Of a stretch of DNA of 64,000 bases, positions 9,006-18,736 are shown one piece after another. Below the pieces are notes generated by a model. It saw only the letters and a list, made by a program, of their open reading frames with translations, was not told the origin of the DNA and searched no databases. The number at the start of each line of letters is the position of its first letter. The first letter of the stretch is position 1. The stretch lies in the NCBI RefSeq assembly GCF_000423905.1, contig NZ_AUIW01000005.1, forward strand, positions 48,552-112,551, in the 5' to 3' direction. The position numbers and the translations under genes were made by a program. The stretch comes from Thermus antranikianii DSM 12462. Lineage in GTDB: Bacteria; Deinococcota; Deinococci; Deinococcales; Thermaceae.

Positions 9006-10400
9006 ATGCTAAGCCCAGATCTGGTGGAAACCCTCCTGCGGCAAGCCCTAAAGGGCGGGGCCGACTTCGCCGAGATCTACGCGGAGCGCTCCCGGAGGCG
9101 GCGCATGATCGTGCGTTCGGGCCGCCTGGAGGAGGCCATCTCCGGCCTGGACTACGGAGCAGGCCTCCGCCTTTTCTTCGGCACCGAGGTGGTCTACGCC
9201 TACACCAACCAGCTCACCCGCGAAGGCCTCCAGGAGGCCCTGGAAACCCTTCTCCGGGCCAAGGGAGCCCTGGGCCAGGTGGACGAACGGGGTGCCGGGG
9301 GCCTGGACTTCCGCAAGGCTTTGCCCAAGGGCCTTCACACCCCCAGGACGCCCTACGGGGAAAAGGACAAGCGCTACCGTCTGGAAAGGCTTCTGGAGGC
9401 CGAGGCCGGCGCCAGGATCGCCCCGGAGATCAGGCAGGTGGAGGCCAGCCTCCAGGAATGGGAGCAGGAGGTCCTGATCGCCAACACGGAGGGCACGTGG
9501 GCCGAGGAAAAGAGGGTCCGCACCCGGCTTTTCGTGCTGGCGGTGGCCCAAGATGGCACGGAGGTGCAAACGGGGTACGCGGCCCCCGGCAAGAGCGTGG
9601 GGCTGGAACTCTTCGACCTCTTCCCCCCCAAGGAGGTGGGGGCCAAGGCCGCCCGCCAAGCCCTTACCAACCTGCGGGCCAAGCCCGCCCCCGCCGGGAC
9701 CATGCCCGTGGTGGTGGGAAACGCCTTCGGCGGGGTTATCTTCCACGAGGCCCTGGGACATCTCTTGGAAACCACCAGTGTGGCCAAAAAGGCCAGTGTC
9801 CTGGCCGATAGGCTTGGGGAGGAGGTGGCAAGCCCTGCGGTCACCTACATCGACGACGGCACCCTCCCCCACGCCTGGGGTTCCACGGAGGTGGACGACG
9901 AGGGCCACCCCACGGAGCGCACGGTGCTCATCGAAAGGGGCATCCTCAAAAGCTACATGGTGGACCGCCTGGGCCATCTTCTCACCGGCTACCCCATGAC
10001 CGGCTCGGGCCGTAGGCAGGACTACACCCTCGCCCCCACCTCGAGGATGCGCAACACCTTCATCGCCCCGGGGGACAAGGAGGTGGAAGACCTCATCGCC
10101 AGCGTGGAGTTCGGCCTCTACGCCAAGGAGTTGGGAGGCGGACAGGTGAAGCCGGGCTCCGGGGAGTACAACTTCGCCGTGCAGGAGGGGTACATCATCC
10201 GCCACGGGCGCCTGGAAGAACCCGTGCGCGGGGCCATGCTGGTGGGCAAGGGGCCGGAGACCATCAGGAAGGTGGTGGCCGTGGCCAAGGACTGGGAAAA
10301 CGCCCCCGGGATGTGCGGGAGCCTCTCGGGAATGGTGCCCGTGGAAGTGGGCCAGCCCCATGTGCTGGTTTCGGAGATCGTGGTGGGAGGTAGGGCATGA
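9006..10400 (+). CDS. tldD: Metalloprotease TldD
   Basis: TldD is the zinc-bearing subunit of the TldD/TldE heterodimeric protease, which in E. coli trims unfolded peptides and matures microcin B17. The 464-residue product has the family metal site HEALGH, with His247, Glu248 and His252, and the late cysteine-containing GMCGSLSGM segment that supplies a further ligand. The gene overlaps pmbA by 4 bases (ATGA), which fits stoichiometric coupled synthesis. It has its own promoter with an operator-like palindrome. No small precursor peptide gene was recognised nearby. Confidence 0.95.
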   Translation: MLSPDLVETLLRQALKGGADFAEIYAERSRRRRMIVRSGRLEEAISGLDYGAGLRLFFGTEVVYAYTNQLTREGLQEALETLLRAKGALGQVDERGAGGLDFRKALPKGLHTPRTPYGEKDKRYRLERLLEAEAGARIAPEIRQVEASLQEWEQEVLIANTEGTWAEEKRVRTRLFVLAVAQDGTEVQTGYAAPGKSVGLELFDLFPPKEVGAKAARQALTNLRAKPAPAGTMPVVVGNAFGGVIFHEALGHLLETTSVAKKASVLADRLGEEVASPAVTYIDDGTLPHAWGSTEVDDEGHPTERTVLIERGILKSYMVDRLGHLLTGYPMTGSGRRQDYTLAPTSRMRNTFIAPGDKEVEDLIASVEFGLYAKELGGGQVKPGSGEYNFAVQEGYIIRHGRLEEPVRGAMLVGKGPETIRKVVAVAKDWENAPGMCGSLSGMVPVEVGQPHVLVSEIVVGGRA

Positions 10401-11707
10401 CGCTGGAGGAAGCCAAGCGGTACCTCCTGAGGCGGGCCCGGGAACTGGGCCTTCAGGCGGAAGTCCTCTTCCAGGAGGAGCGGGAGCTTTCCTTAAGGGC
10501 CCGGCAAGGTACTCTGGAGGAGATCAAGGAGGCCCGCCAGGGGGGGATCGGCCTCAGGGTGGTGGTCCAAGGCCACGTGGGCTACGCCTACACGGAAGAG
10601 CTTTCCCCGGAGGCCTTAGAGTGGGCCCTATCGGAGGCCAGGGATAACGCCCTTCTTGCGGGAAAGGAGGGCTTCATCCCCCCGGGCCAGGCTTTAGGAA
10701 GCCACGATCTTCTGGGGGAGGGCCTTTCCGCCCCCCTGGAAACCAAGAAGCAAAGCGCCCTGGAGCTGGAGAGGACCTTCTGGGAAGACCCCCGCACCCG
10801 AAGCGTCCTCATGGGGGGCTACATGGAAAAGGAGGTCCAGGTAGCCCTAGCCAGTACCTTAGGGGCCGAGGGTGCCTTCCGCACTGGGCTTGCTGGGATG
10901 GGGGGTAGCCTGGTGATGGGGGATGGCCCAAGCCTCAAGCAAGGCTGGGACTTCAAGCTGGCCAAGGAGTTTCACCTCCTGGACCCCGGCCGCACCGCCT
11001 TGGAGATCCGGGAGAAAACCGCCAGGCACTTAAACGCCAGGCCCCTCCCCACCGGCCGTTACCGGGCCTACCTGGAGCCCAAGGCCATGGCAGGGCTTCT
11101 CCTGGTGCTTTCCCGCTCCCTTTCCGCCAAAAGCGCCCTCGAGGGCAAAAGCCGCCTCTTAAACCGGCTTGGGGAGCGGATCGCCTCGGAATGGGTCACC
11201 CTGGTGGACGACCCCACCCTGGAAAAGGGCCTCCTTTCCCGCCCCTTCGACGCCGAGGGCACCCCGGCCCGGCGCACGGTGGTGGTGGAGAAGGGAATCT
11301 TCAAAACCTTCCTGCACAACGCGGAAACCGCCAGAGCCCTGGGTCAGGAGAACACCGGCCACGCCTTCCGCACCTACCGCGGGATCCTGGACGTGGCTCC
11401 CACCAACCTCTACCTGGAGCCCGTGGGCAACTTGCGTCTGGAAAAGGGCGTGCTGATAACCGAGTTCATGGGCCTTCACGCCGGGGCCGACCCCGTGAGC
11501 CTGGACTTCTCCCTGCAGGCCCTGGGGCTTTGGGTGGAAGAGGGAGAAGTGCGCTATGCGGTGGAAAACTTTGCGGTGGCCGGGAATCTCTTGGAGCTTC
11601 TCCAAACCATTGAGGCCGTGGGGGACAAGCTGGACTGGGAGGTGATGGGGGCCGCCTTCGGGAGCCCCTTGGTGGCGGTGGCGGAGCTTTCCTTTGCTGG
11701 AGCTTAG
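10397..11707 (+). CDS. pmbA: TldE/PmbA, partner subunit of the TldD protease
   Basis: This is the 436-residue non-catalytic partner of TldD. It shares the family architecture (N-terminal ELSLRARQGTLEEIKEARQGG, GYAYTEELSPEAL, and C-terminal LITEFMGLHAGADPVSLDFS) but has no HExxxH motif, as expected for TldE. The start ATG overlaps the tldD stop by 4 bases, so the two are cotranslated. The 3' end runs into a small intergenic region with the operator of the following toxin-antitoxin pair. Confidence 0.94.
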   Translation: MTLEEAKRYLLRRARELGLQAEVLFQEERELSLRARQGTLEEIKEARQGGIGLRVVVQGHVGYAYTEELSPEALEWALSEARDNALLAGKEGFIPPGQALGSHDLLGEGLSAPLETKKQSALELERTFWEDPRTRSVLMGGYMEKEVQVALASTLGAEGAFRTGLAGMGGSLVMGDGPSLKQGWDFKLAKEFHLLDPGRTALEIREKTARHLNARPLPTGRYRAYLEPKAMAGLLLVLSRSLSAKSALEGKSRLLNRLGERIASEWVTLVDDPTLEKGLLSRPFDAEGTPARRTVVVEKGIFKTFLHNAETARALGQENTGHAFRTYRGILDVAPTNLYLEPVGNLRLEKGVLITEFMGLHAGADPVSLDFSLQALGLWVEEGEVRYAVENFAVAGNLLELLQTIEAVGDKLDWEVMGAAFGSPLVAVAELSFAGA

Positions 11708-11729
11708 CGCAAAGCAAAAAGCGCTTGGT

Positions 11730-11743
11730 GCTTAGTGCTAAGC
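11730..11743. promoter_or_regulatory. Palindrome before the AbrB/PIN pair
   Basis: GCTTAG-TG-CTAAGC is a perfect 6+2+6 inverted repeat. A further GCTTAG copy lies at 11702-11707, at the pmbA stop. A TAAGCT box (11739-11744) overlaps the palindrome and is 6 bases from the antitoxin ATG, so AbrB-type antitoxin binding here would block its own leaderless promoter. Inferred from position. Confidence 0.55.
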
Positions 11744-11750
11744 TAAAGGC

Positions 11751-12005
11751 ATGGTTACGGTCACCATCAGCCCCAAATACCAGATCACCCTGCCCGCCGA
11801 GGTTCGGCAGGCTTTGGGTCTCCATCCCGGGGAAAAGCTCCTCGTAGAAGTGGTGGGAGGAGAAATCCGCCTACGCCCCTGGCGCCCACCGGTTCGGCAG
11901 CTTTTGCGGGAACTTCTCCAAGCCTATCCTGAGGAAGCCGAGGCCGTGGGAAAGACCACGGGGCACAACGCGGTGGGCTATATCCGGAAACTGCGCAAGG
12001 GATGA
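11751..12005 (+). CDS. AbrB/SpoVT-type antitoxin
   Basis: The 84-residue product opens with the swapped-hairpin DNA-binding motif VTISPKYQITLPAEVRQALG followed by PGEKLLVEV, diagnostic of the SpoVT/AbrB fold. The C-terminal half (LLRELLQAYPEEAEAVG) is helical and should contact the toxin. The gene overlaps the PIN toxin gene by 4 bases (ATGA), the usual antitoxin-first order. A palindrome overlapping the promoter is the likely operator. Confidence 0.88.
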   Translation: MVTVTISPKYQITLPAEVRQALGLHPGEKLLVEVVGGEIRLRPWRPPVRQLLRELLQAYPEEAEAVGKTTGHNAVGYIRKLRKG

Positions 12006-12403
12006 TCAGCCTGGACACCAACATCATCCTCTCTGCCCTGGACCCCCAGGACGCTCAACATGAGAAGGCCGTTTCCCTGCTGGACGAGCTATCCCGGGAG
12101 GTTCTTTTCATCAGCCCCCCGGTTTACGCTGAACTTCGCGCCGGGCAAGGGTGGCCCCTCATAGCGGCTTTCCTTGAAGGCCTGGGGATCCGCCTGCGGC
12201 CCGAGATGCCCCTTCCCATCTGGGAACTGGCGGGCGAGCGCTTTGGCCTTTACGCTCAGAAGAGGCGAAAAACCTCTCTGCCCCGGCGCATCCTGGCGGA
12301 TTTCCTTGTCGGCTCCCACGCTCTTTACCACGGCCTAAGCCTGGCTACTTTTGACCCTGGCCCCTACCGGCTTGCCTTCCCTGAGCTCGAGGTGGTGCCC
12401 TGA
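12002..12403 (+). CDS. PIN-domain ribonuclease toxin (VapC-like)
   Basis: This 133-residue PIN protein has all four acidic positions of the active site: Asp5 (MISLDTNIIL), Glu44 (VYAELRAG), Asp100 (RRILADFLVG) and Asp118 (LATFDPGPY). Unlike the PIN protein at 4112, the fourth position is acidic. It starts in a 4-base overlap with the AbrB antitoxin and ends with a TGATG junction into the next gene, so the downstream dehydrogenase may be cotranscribed. The RNA target is unknown. Confidence 0.88.
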   Translation: MISLDTNIILSALDPQDAQHEKAVSLLDELSREVLFISPPVYAELRAGQGWPLIAAFLEGLGIRLRPEMPLPIWELAGERFGLYAQKRRKTSLPRRILADFLVGSHALYHGLSLATFDPGPYRLAFPELEVVP

Positions 12404-13347
12404 TGCCCAAGGGAAAAATCCTTGTAACCCGCAGCCTTCCGGGAAAGGCCTTGGACCGTTTACGGGAAGCAGGTTACCAGGTGGAGGTCCACGAGGGGCT
12501 TTTTCTCCCCCGGGAAGACCTCCTCAAGAGGATAGAGGGAGCCATAGGCCTCATCCCCACCGTGGAGGACCGCATCGACGCCGAGGTGATGGACCGGGCC
12601 CCGGAACTAAAGGTCATCGCCTGCTACAGCGTGGGAGTGGATCACGTGGACCTCGAGGCGGCCAAAGCGCGGGGCATCCGCGTGACCCACACCCCCGGGG
12701 TGCTCACCGAGGCTACCGCTGACCTCACCTTGGCCCTTCTCCTGGCGGTGGCCAGGCGGGTGGTGGAGGGAGTGGACTACGCCCGAAGGGGCCTTTGGCA
12801 GGCTTGGCATCCCGAACTCCTTCTGGGAATGGACCTCCAGGGCGCCACCCTGGGCATCGTGGGCATGGGCCGCATCGGCCAGGCGGTGGCCAAAAGGGCC
12901 GAGGCTTTCGGGATGAAGGTGGTCTATACGAGCCGTGTTCCAAAGCCCCTTCCCTACCCCCACCTTTCCCTGGAGGAACTCCTGGCCACATCCGACATCG
13001 TGAGCCTCCACACCCCCTTGACTCCCGAAACCTACCGCCTCATGAACCGGGAAAGGCTTTTCGCCATGAGGCCGGGAAGCATCCTGATCAACACCGCCCG
13101 GGGAGGCTTGGTGGACACGGAGGCCCTGGTGGAGGCCCTAAGGGGGCATCTTTTCGGAGCTGGCCTGGACGTCACCGATCCCGAGCCCCTGCCCCCAGGA
13201 CATCCCCTTTACACCCTACCCAACGCCGTCATTACCCCCCACATCGGCTCGGCAGGAAGGCGAACCCGGGAACGCATGGCGGAGATGGCGGTGGAGAACC
13301 TTCTCTTTGCGCTGGAGGGCAAGGAACCACCAAACCCGGTAGTATGA
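12403..13347 (+). CDS. D-2-hydroxyacid dehydrogenase (glyoxylate/hydroxypyruvate reductase type)
   Basis: The enzyme reduces a 2-oxoacid with NAD(P)H. The 314-residue product has the Rossmann motif LGIVGMGRIGQAVAKR, the catalytic Arg in NTARGGLVD, the Glu in DVTDPEPLP and the His in TPHIGSAG. The substrate-binding CYSVGVDHVDL segment precedes them. These features fit glyoxylate reductase best. The residue after the second beta strand (VVYTSR) has Ser-Arg rather than Asp, which suggests NADPH use. The start overlaps the toxin stop by one base and the stop overlaps the TauE-like gene. Confidence 0.9.
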   Translation: MPKGKILVTRSLPGKALDRLREAGYQVEVHEGLFLPREDLLKRIEGAIGLIPTVEDRIDAEVMDRAPELKVIACYSVGVDHVDLEAAKARGIRVTHTPGVLTEATADLTLALLLAVARRVVEGVDYARRGLWQAWHPELLLGMDLQGATLGIVGMGRIGQAVAKRAEAFGMKVVYTSRVPKPLPYPHLSLEELLATSDIVSLHTPLTPETYRLMNRERLFAMRPGSILINTARGGLVDTEALVEALRGHLFGAGLDVTDPEPLPPGHPLYTLPNAVITPHIGSAGRRTRERMAEMAVENLLFALEGKEPPNPVV

Positions 13348-14099
13348 GCCCCATGAGCTTCGTGATCGGCCTCCTGGGTGGGATATTCGGCGGACTGGTG
13401 GGGCTTGGGGGAGGCACGGTGATGATCCCCCTGATGGTGGGGATTCTCAGGCTTTCCCAGCACAAGGCCCACGGCACCAGCCTGGTGGCGGTCTTCTTCA
13501 CCGGGCTCATGGGCGCCCTCACCTACGGGCTCCAGGGATCCTTGAGCCTCAAGGCCGCCTTGTTGCTGGCGGCCACTGCCATCCTCACCGCCCGCCTAGG
13601 GGCCCGCTACGCCCACGGCCTGGCGGAAAAAGACCTCAAGCGGGCCTTCGGCTTCTTCCTTCTTTTCGTTTCCCTTCTGCTCCTCCTGAAACCCTACCTG
13701 GCCCCTGTGGGCCTGGTGCGGGGCGAGGTTTGGGAGGATCTCACCCTCCTCCTGGCGGGAAGCCTCACCGGCTTCCTCTCAGGCATGATGGGGGTGGGAG
13801 GAGGGACCATCATGGTCCCGGCCATGGTTCTGGTCTTGGGTATGGACCAGCACACCGCCCAGGGCACGAGCCTCCTCGCCATGATGCCCGCCAGCCTAGT
13901 GGGGGCCTACACCCACCACCGCCTGGGCAACGTGGACACTCTTCTGGTCCCTGGCCTGGTACCTGGGGTGTTCCTAGGTACCTTTTTGGGAGGCGAGGCT
14001 GCCCACTTTCTACCCGAGGCCACCTTACGCCTGGTCTTCGCCATGGTGCTCTTATGGACTTCCTGGCGGTACCTCCGTCCCTCCGGAAGGAAACGGTGA
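13344..14099 (+). CDS. TauE/SafE family membrane permease
   Basis: A 251-residue integral membrane protein with two related halves. The first has LLGGIFGGLVGLGGGTVMIPLM and the second SLTGFLSGMMGVGGGTIMVPAM; the duplicated GLGGG/GVGGG motifs and following HGTSL and QGTSL segments define the TauE/SafE family, often exporters of sulfite or organosulfonates. About eight transmembrane helices are apparent. The ATG at 13344 overlaps the dehydrogenase stop by 4 bases. The substrate cannot be assigned from sequence. Confidence 0.85.
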   Translation: MSPMSFVIGLLGGIFGGLVGLGGGTVMIPLMVGILRLSQHKAHGTSLVAVFFTGLMGALTYGLQGSLSLKAALLLAATAILTARLGARYAHGLAEKDLKRAFGFFLLFVSLLLLLKPYLAPVGLVRGEVWEDLTLLLAGSLTGFLSGMMGVGGGTIMVPAMVLVLGMDQHTAQGTSLLAMMPASLVGAYTHHRLGNVDTLLVPGLVPGVFLGTFLGGEAAHFLPEATLRLVFAMVLLWTSWRYLRPSGRKR

Positions 14100-14160
14100 C
14101 CTTTTGCACTATTCCTTGAGGACAAGGTGGACTACCGTAAAGGGGAAAGGAGGTGGGCAA

Positions 14161-14490
14161 ATGCAACGCTGGCAGGATTGGGCCAATCTTGTCCTTGGCG
14201 TTTGGCTCATCCTTTCCCCGTGGCTTTTGGGCTTTAGCGGCACCCCCGCCGCCATGTGGAACGCGGTTATCGTGGGGGTAGTGGTGGGGCTCATGGCCCT
14301 CATGCACCTCCGGGGTGGCCCCATGTGGGAGGAGTGGGTGAACGTGGTCTTGGGCATCTGGCTCATCCTCTCCCCTTGGATCCTGGGGTTTAGCGGCATG
14401 GGAAACGCCATGTGGAACGCCCTTATCGTGGGCGTTCTGGTGGGTGTCCTGGCCCTAAGCGTCACGCGGGAAAAGCCCCGAGCGGCCTAA
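14161..14490 (+). CDS. Two-repeat SPW membrane protein
   Basis: The 109-residue product has two homologous halves, each with a helix ending ILSPW followed by LGFSG, an MWNA turn and a second helix. The Ser-Pro-Trp triplets stand at 19-21 and 71-73, the defining trait of the SPW repeat family, giving about four membrane helices. A GGAGG site ends 7 bases before the ATG. Function of the family is unknown. It stands alone between the TauE-like gene and the pyr leader. Confidence 0.85.
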   Translation: MQRWQDWANLVLGVWLILSPWLLGFSGTPAAMWNAVIVGVVVGLMALMHLRGGPMWEEWVNVVLGIWLILSPWILGFSGMGNAMWNALIVGVLVGVLALSVTREKPRAA

Positions 14491-14516
14491 GCTTGTACCG
14501 CGGTACCTCAAGCCTT

Positions 14517-14540
14517 CCGCCTAGGGTCAACCCTAGGCGG
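14517..14540. terminator. 10-bp hairpin after the SPW gene
   Basis: CCGCCTAGGG and CCCTAGGCGG pair perfectly around a TCAA tetraloop. It separates the SPW gene from the pyr promoter that starts 10 bases later. A second short palindrome, GTACCGCGGTAC, lies at 14495-14506. No T run follows. Confidence 0.5.
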
Positions 14541-14549
14541 ATTGGCCTC

Positions 14550-14578
14550 TTGCACCTTCTGGAAACAGGAGGTAAGGT
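14550..14578 (+). promoter_or_regulatory. pyr operon promoter
   Basis: TTGCAC (14550-14555), a 17-base spacer and TAAGGT (14573-14578) predict a transcription start near 14585, about 115 bases before the pyrR start. This matches the distance reported for the Thermus ZO5 pyr transcript (recalled from the literature). Confidence 0.75.
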
Positions 14579-14583
14579 AAGGT

Positions 14584-14616
14584 CGGCCTTTAAACCGGTC
14601 CCGTGAGGCCGGAAAG
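14584..14616 (+). promoter_or_regulatory. PyrR-binding RNA element
   Basis: GGTCCCGTGAGGCC (14597-14610) matches the PyrR-binding loop consensus of Bacillus (roughly ARUCCNGNGAGGYU). It sits between complementary flanks, CCTTT before and AAAGG after, with CCGG on both sides, giving the expected stem with an internal bulge. It ends next to the Shine-Dalgarno sequence (GGAGGAGGG) of the leader peptide, so PyrR bound with UMP could block leader translation. Confidence 0.8.
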
Positions 14617-14624
14617 GAGGAGGG

Positions 14625-16148
<1,524 letters not shown>

Positions 16149-16175
16149 AACACCCCTTTGAAGGGAGAGGAAAGC

Positions 16176-17456
16176 ATGCTGCTCATCAAGAATGTCACGC
16201 TGGTGGACGCCTTAGGGGAACGGGGTCCTGCGGATGTGCTCATCGGGGAAGGCAGGATCCTTAGCCTAAGCGGCGGGGAAGCGGAAAAGATCCTGGACGG
16301 GAAGGGCCTCCTCTTGGCCCCCGGCTTCCTGGACCTTCACGCCCACCTCAGGGAACCTGGCCAGGAGGTGAAAGAGGATCTGGCCAGTGGGCTTTTGGCC
16401 GCCGTGCGGGGAGGGTACACGGATGTGGTTTCCATGCCCAACACCACACCTCCCGTGGACACCCCGGAGGCCGTGCGGGCCCTGAGGAAGAAGGCCCAGG
16501 CCCTGGGGCTTGCCCGGCTCCACCCCGCCGCCGCCCTGACCCAGGGCCAGGAGGGAAAGGCCCTCACGGAAGCCGGGCTCCTTAAGGAGGCCGGTGCCTC
16601 CCTGCTCACCGACGACGGCCGCACCAATGAGGATGCCGGGATCTTGGCGGCAGGGCTTCTGCAGGCTTCCGCCTTCGGCCTCCCCGTGGCGGTGCACGCC
16701 GAGGATGCCTCCTTGCGCCGGGGTGGAGTCATGAACGATGGCCCCCTGGCCGACTTTTTGGGCCTCCCGGGAAACCCGAAAGAGGCGGAAGCCGCCCGGA
16801 TCGCCCGGGACCTCGAGGTCCTGCGCTACGCCGTACGCCGGAGCCAAAAGAAACCCCACCTCCACATCCAGCACCTCTCCACCAAACGGGGCCTGGAGCT
16901 GGTGCGGGAGGCCAAGAGGGCCGGCCTTCCCGTCACCGCCGAGGCCACCCCCCACCACCTCACCCTTACCGAGGAGGCCCTACGCTCCTTTGACCCCCTC
17001 TTCAAGGTGGCCCCACCCCTCCGCACCCAAGAGGATCTGGAAGCCCTCATAGAAGGCCTTCTGGAAGGCACCCTGGACGCCATCGCCACCGACCATGCCC
17101 CCCACACCCAGGCGGAGAAGGAGATGGACCTCTTGCGGGCACCTTTTGGGATACCCAGCCTCGAGGTGGCCTTTCCCCTCCTATACACCGAGCTTCACCT
17201 GAAGCGGGGCTTCCCCCTAAAGCGCCTGGTGGAACTCTTCACCGACGGCCCCCGCACCATCCTGGGCCTGAAGCCCATCCACCTGGAGGAAGGAGCCGAG
17301 GCCAGCCTCGTCCTCCTGGACCCCAAAGAGCGCCCCGTGGAGCCCAGGAACTTCGCCTCCAAGGCCCGGTTTTCCCCCTGGGCAGGGTGGGTCTTAGGGG
17401 GGTGGCCGGTTCTCACCCTGGTGGAAGGGCGGGTGGTGTACCAGGCGTTAGAATAA
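16176..17456 (+). CDS. pyrC: Dihydroorotase
   Basis: PyrC closes carbamoyl aspartate to dihydroorotate. The 426-residue, type I amidohydrolase has the metal site [16 protein letters not shown], the [11 protein letters not shown] segment, PVAVHAED and the ATDHAPHT motif with the catalytic Asp. The ATG at 16176 follows GGGAGAGG; an earlier in-frame TTG at 16158 is less likely. In the ZO5 cluster an ORF named bbc was reported between pyrB and pyrC; here only 27 bases separate them. Confidence 0.96.
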   Translation: MLLIKNVTLVDALGERGPADVLIGEGRILSLSGGEAEKILDGKGLLLAPGFLDLHAHLREPGQEVKEDLASGLLAAVRGGYTDVVSMPNTTPPVDTPEAVRALRKKAQALGLARLHPAAALTQGQEGKALTEAGLLKEAGASLLTDDGRTNEDAGILAAGLLQASAFGLPVAVHAEDASLRRGGVMNDGPLADFLGLPGNPKEAEAARIARDLEVLRYAVRRSQKKPHLHIQHLSTKRGLELVREAKRAGLPVTAEATPHHLTLTEEALRSFDPLFKVAPPLRTQEDLEALIEGLLEGTLDAIATDHAPHTQAEKEMDLLRAPFGIPSLEVAFPLLYTELHLKRGFPLKRLVELFTDGPRTILGLKPIHLEEGAEASLVLLDPKERPVEPRNFASKARFSPWAGWVLGGWPVLTLVEGRVVYQALE

Positions 17457-17460
17457 GAGC

Positions 17461-17651
17461 GTGCTGAAAAAGCTCCTGGAAGCCGATCAACTGGGCCTGC
17501 GTCTGGAATGGGTGGGGGGGCTTCCCCTTTGGGAAGCCCAGCCCACCTACCGGCACCAGAAGGCCGTGGACCGCATTCGCCAAAGCATCCGCCCCAAGGA
17601 GGGCTCCTCGTGCCCTTGCATCCACTTTGCGGTTGCGCCCTCACCGTCTAG
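17461..17651 (+). pseudogene. Decayed Uma2-like gene fragment
   Basis: Starting at GTG 17461, five bases after pyrC, the frame reads LLEADQLGLRLEWVGGLPLW and then a RHQKAVDRIRQSI stretch. The E-x-x-G ... RHQ pattern resembles the N-terminus of Uma2 (DUF820) nuclease-like proteins, common in Thermus. After about residue 47 the frame no longer looks family-like and continues antisense into pyrD. Reading two bases over gives LVPLHPLCGCALTV with a TAG at 17649-17651, 4 bases from the pyrD stop. A frameshifted remnant about 60 residues long is the likely explanation, against a usual 180-200. Confidence 0.45.
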
Positions 17652-17655
17652 GGAC

Positions 17656-18684
17656 CTAAAGCTCCTTCAGGCTTCTCACCCCCTCCGCCTCCATAAGCTT
17701 CAGAAGGCCCTTCAACACCCGGCGGGGGAAAAGGGGGCCCCCGTAGACGAAGCCCGTGTAGACCTGGACCAACCTGGCTCCTAGCTTCAGGCGCTCCCAG
17801 ACATCCTCAGGACCCTCCACCCCTCCCACGCTCACCAGGGTGAGACCCTCCACCCTCGAAAGATGCTGCAGCACCTCTAGGGCCCGTTCCTTCAAGGGCC
17901 TCCCCGAAAGCCCCCCAGCTTCCTTGGCCAGGGGACTTTTGAGGTTTGGGCGCTCCAGGGTGGTGTTTACCGCCACCAGGCCCTCGAGGCCATGCTTCAA
18001 GCAAAGCTCCACCGCTTGGTCCAGGGCTTCAAAGGTGAGGTCCGGGGCCACCTTGAGGAGAAGGGGCTTTCGGGTGACGGGGCGGAGCCGGGAAAGAAGC
18101 TCATCCAAAAAGGGACCTTCCTGCAGGGTGCGTAGCCCCGGGGTATTGGGGGAACTCACGTTGAGGACGAAATAGTCCCCATAAGGCTCCAGGACCTGCA
18201 GGGCCCTTTGGTAGTCCTCCGCCGCCCGTTCCAAGGGGGTATCCCGGTTCTTGCCCAGGTTCACCCCCACAGGGAAACGAAGCTCCCTTTTCCGGAAGCG
18301 CTTAAGCCTCCTGGCCGCCTCCTCCGCCCCTTGGTTGTTGAAACCCATGCGGTTGATAAGGGCATAGTCCTCCACCAGCCGGAAAAGCCGGGGCCTGGGG
18401 TTCCCTTCCTGGGGCCTGGGAGTGAGGGTACCCACCTCGGCGAAGCCGAAGCCTAAAGCCCACCAGGCCCCCAAAGCCCGGGCATCCTTATCCACCCCCG
18501 CCGCCAGGCCCAAGGGATTGGGAAAGCGAAGGCCAAAGGCCTCCACCTCGAGCCTCGAGTTCTCCACCCTAAGAAGCTTCGCGGGAACCTCCAGCAGGGG
18601 CCCTCGTTCCGACCAGAAGGAAAGAAACCTTAAGGTGAGCTCGTGGGCCTCCTCCGGGTCCAGGGCGAAGAGCAGGCGGTGCAT
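17656..18684 (-). CDS. pyrD: Dihydroorotate dehydrogenase (quinone), class 2
   Basis: PyrD oxidises dihydroorotate to orotate on the membrane, passing electrons to quinone. The 342-residue product has the class 2 N-terminal helix region MHRLLFALDPEEAHELTLRF for membrane/quinone contact, then FGFAEVGTLTPRPQEGNPRP, the catalytic serine in VLNVSSPNTPGLRTLQEG, and the FMN-binding GGLSGRPLKERAL and LVSVGGVEGPEDV segments. It is convergent to pyrC and is read from its own promoter divergent from a lipoprotein gene, so it is outside PyrR control as far as the sequence shows. Confidence 0.96.
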   Translation of the reverse strand: MHRLLFALDPEEAHELTLRFLSFWSERGPLLEVPAKLLRVENSRLEVEAFGLRFPNPLGLAAGVDKDARALGAWWALGFGFAEVGTLTPRPQEGNPRPRLFRLVEDYALINRMGFNNQGAEEAARRLKRFRKRELRFPVGVNLGKNRDTPLERAAEDYQRALQVLEPYGDYFVLNVSSPNTPGLRTLQEGPFLDELLSRLRPVTRKPLLLKVAPDLTFEALDQAVELCLKHGLEGLVAVNTTLERPNLKSPLAKEAGGLSGRPLKERALEVLQHLSRVEGLTLVSVGGVEGPEDVWERLKLGARLVQVYTGFVYGGPLFPRRVLKGLLKLMEAEGVRSLKEL

Positions 18685-18692
18685 ACGGGCCC

Positions 18693-18722
18693 ATGGTACC
18701 TTGACATAGCCGTCCTTTCCAA
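18693..18722 (-). promoter_or_regulatory. Candidate pyrD promoter
   Basis: On the minus strand TTGGAA (18722-18717), an 18-base spacer and TACCAT (18698-18693) end 8 bases before the pyrD ATG, predicting a leaderless mRNA. It overlaps the divergent lipoprotein promoter, so the two may compete. Confidence 0.5.
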
Positions 18723-18730
18723 GGTATACC
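18701..18730 (+). promoter_or_regulatory. Strong leaderless promoter of the lipoprotein gene
   Basis: A consensus TTGACA (18701-18706), an 18-base spacer and TATACC (18725-18730) place the transcription start at or next to the ATG at 18737. There is no ribosome site, so translation should begin on a leaderless message. Confidence 0.75.
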
Positions 18731-18736
18731 TAGCCC

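Noticed and set aside
14412..14606. 64-residue frame across the SPW gene end and the pyr promoter
   Set aside because: It overlaps the SPW gene in another frame, crosses two hairpins and the pyr promoter, and has no protein-like pattern.
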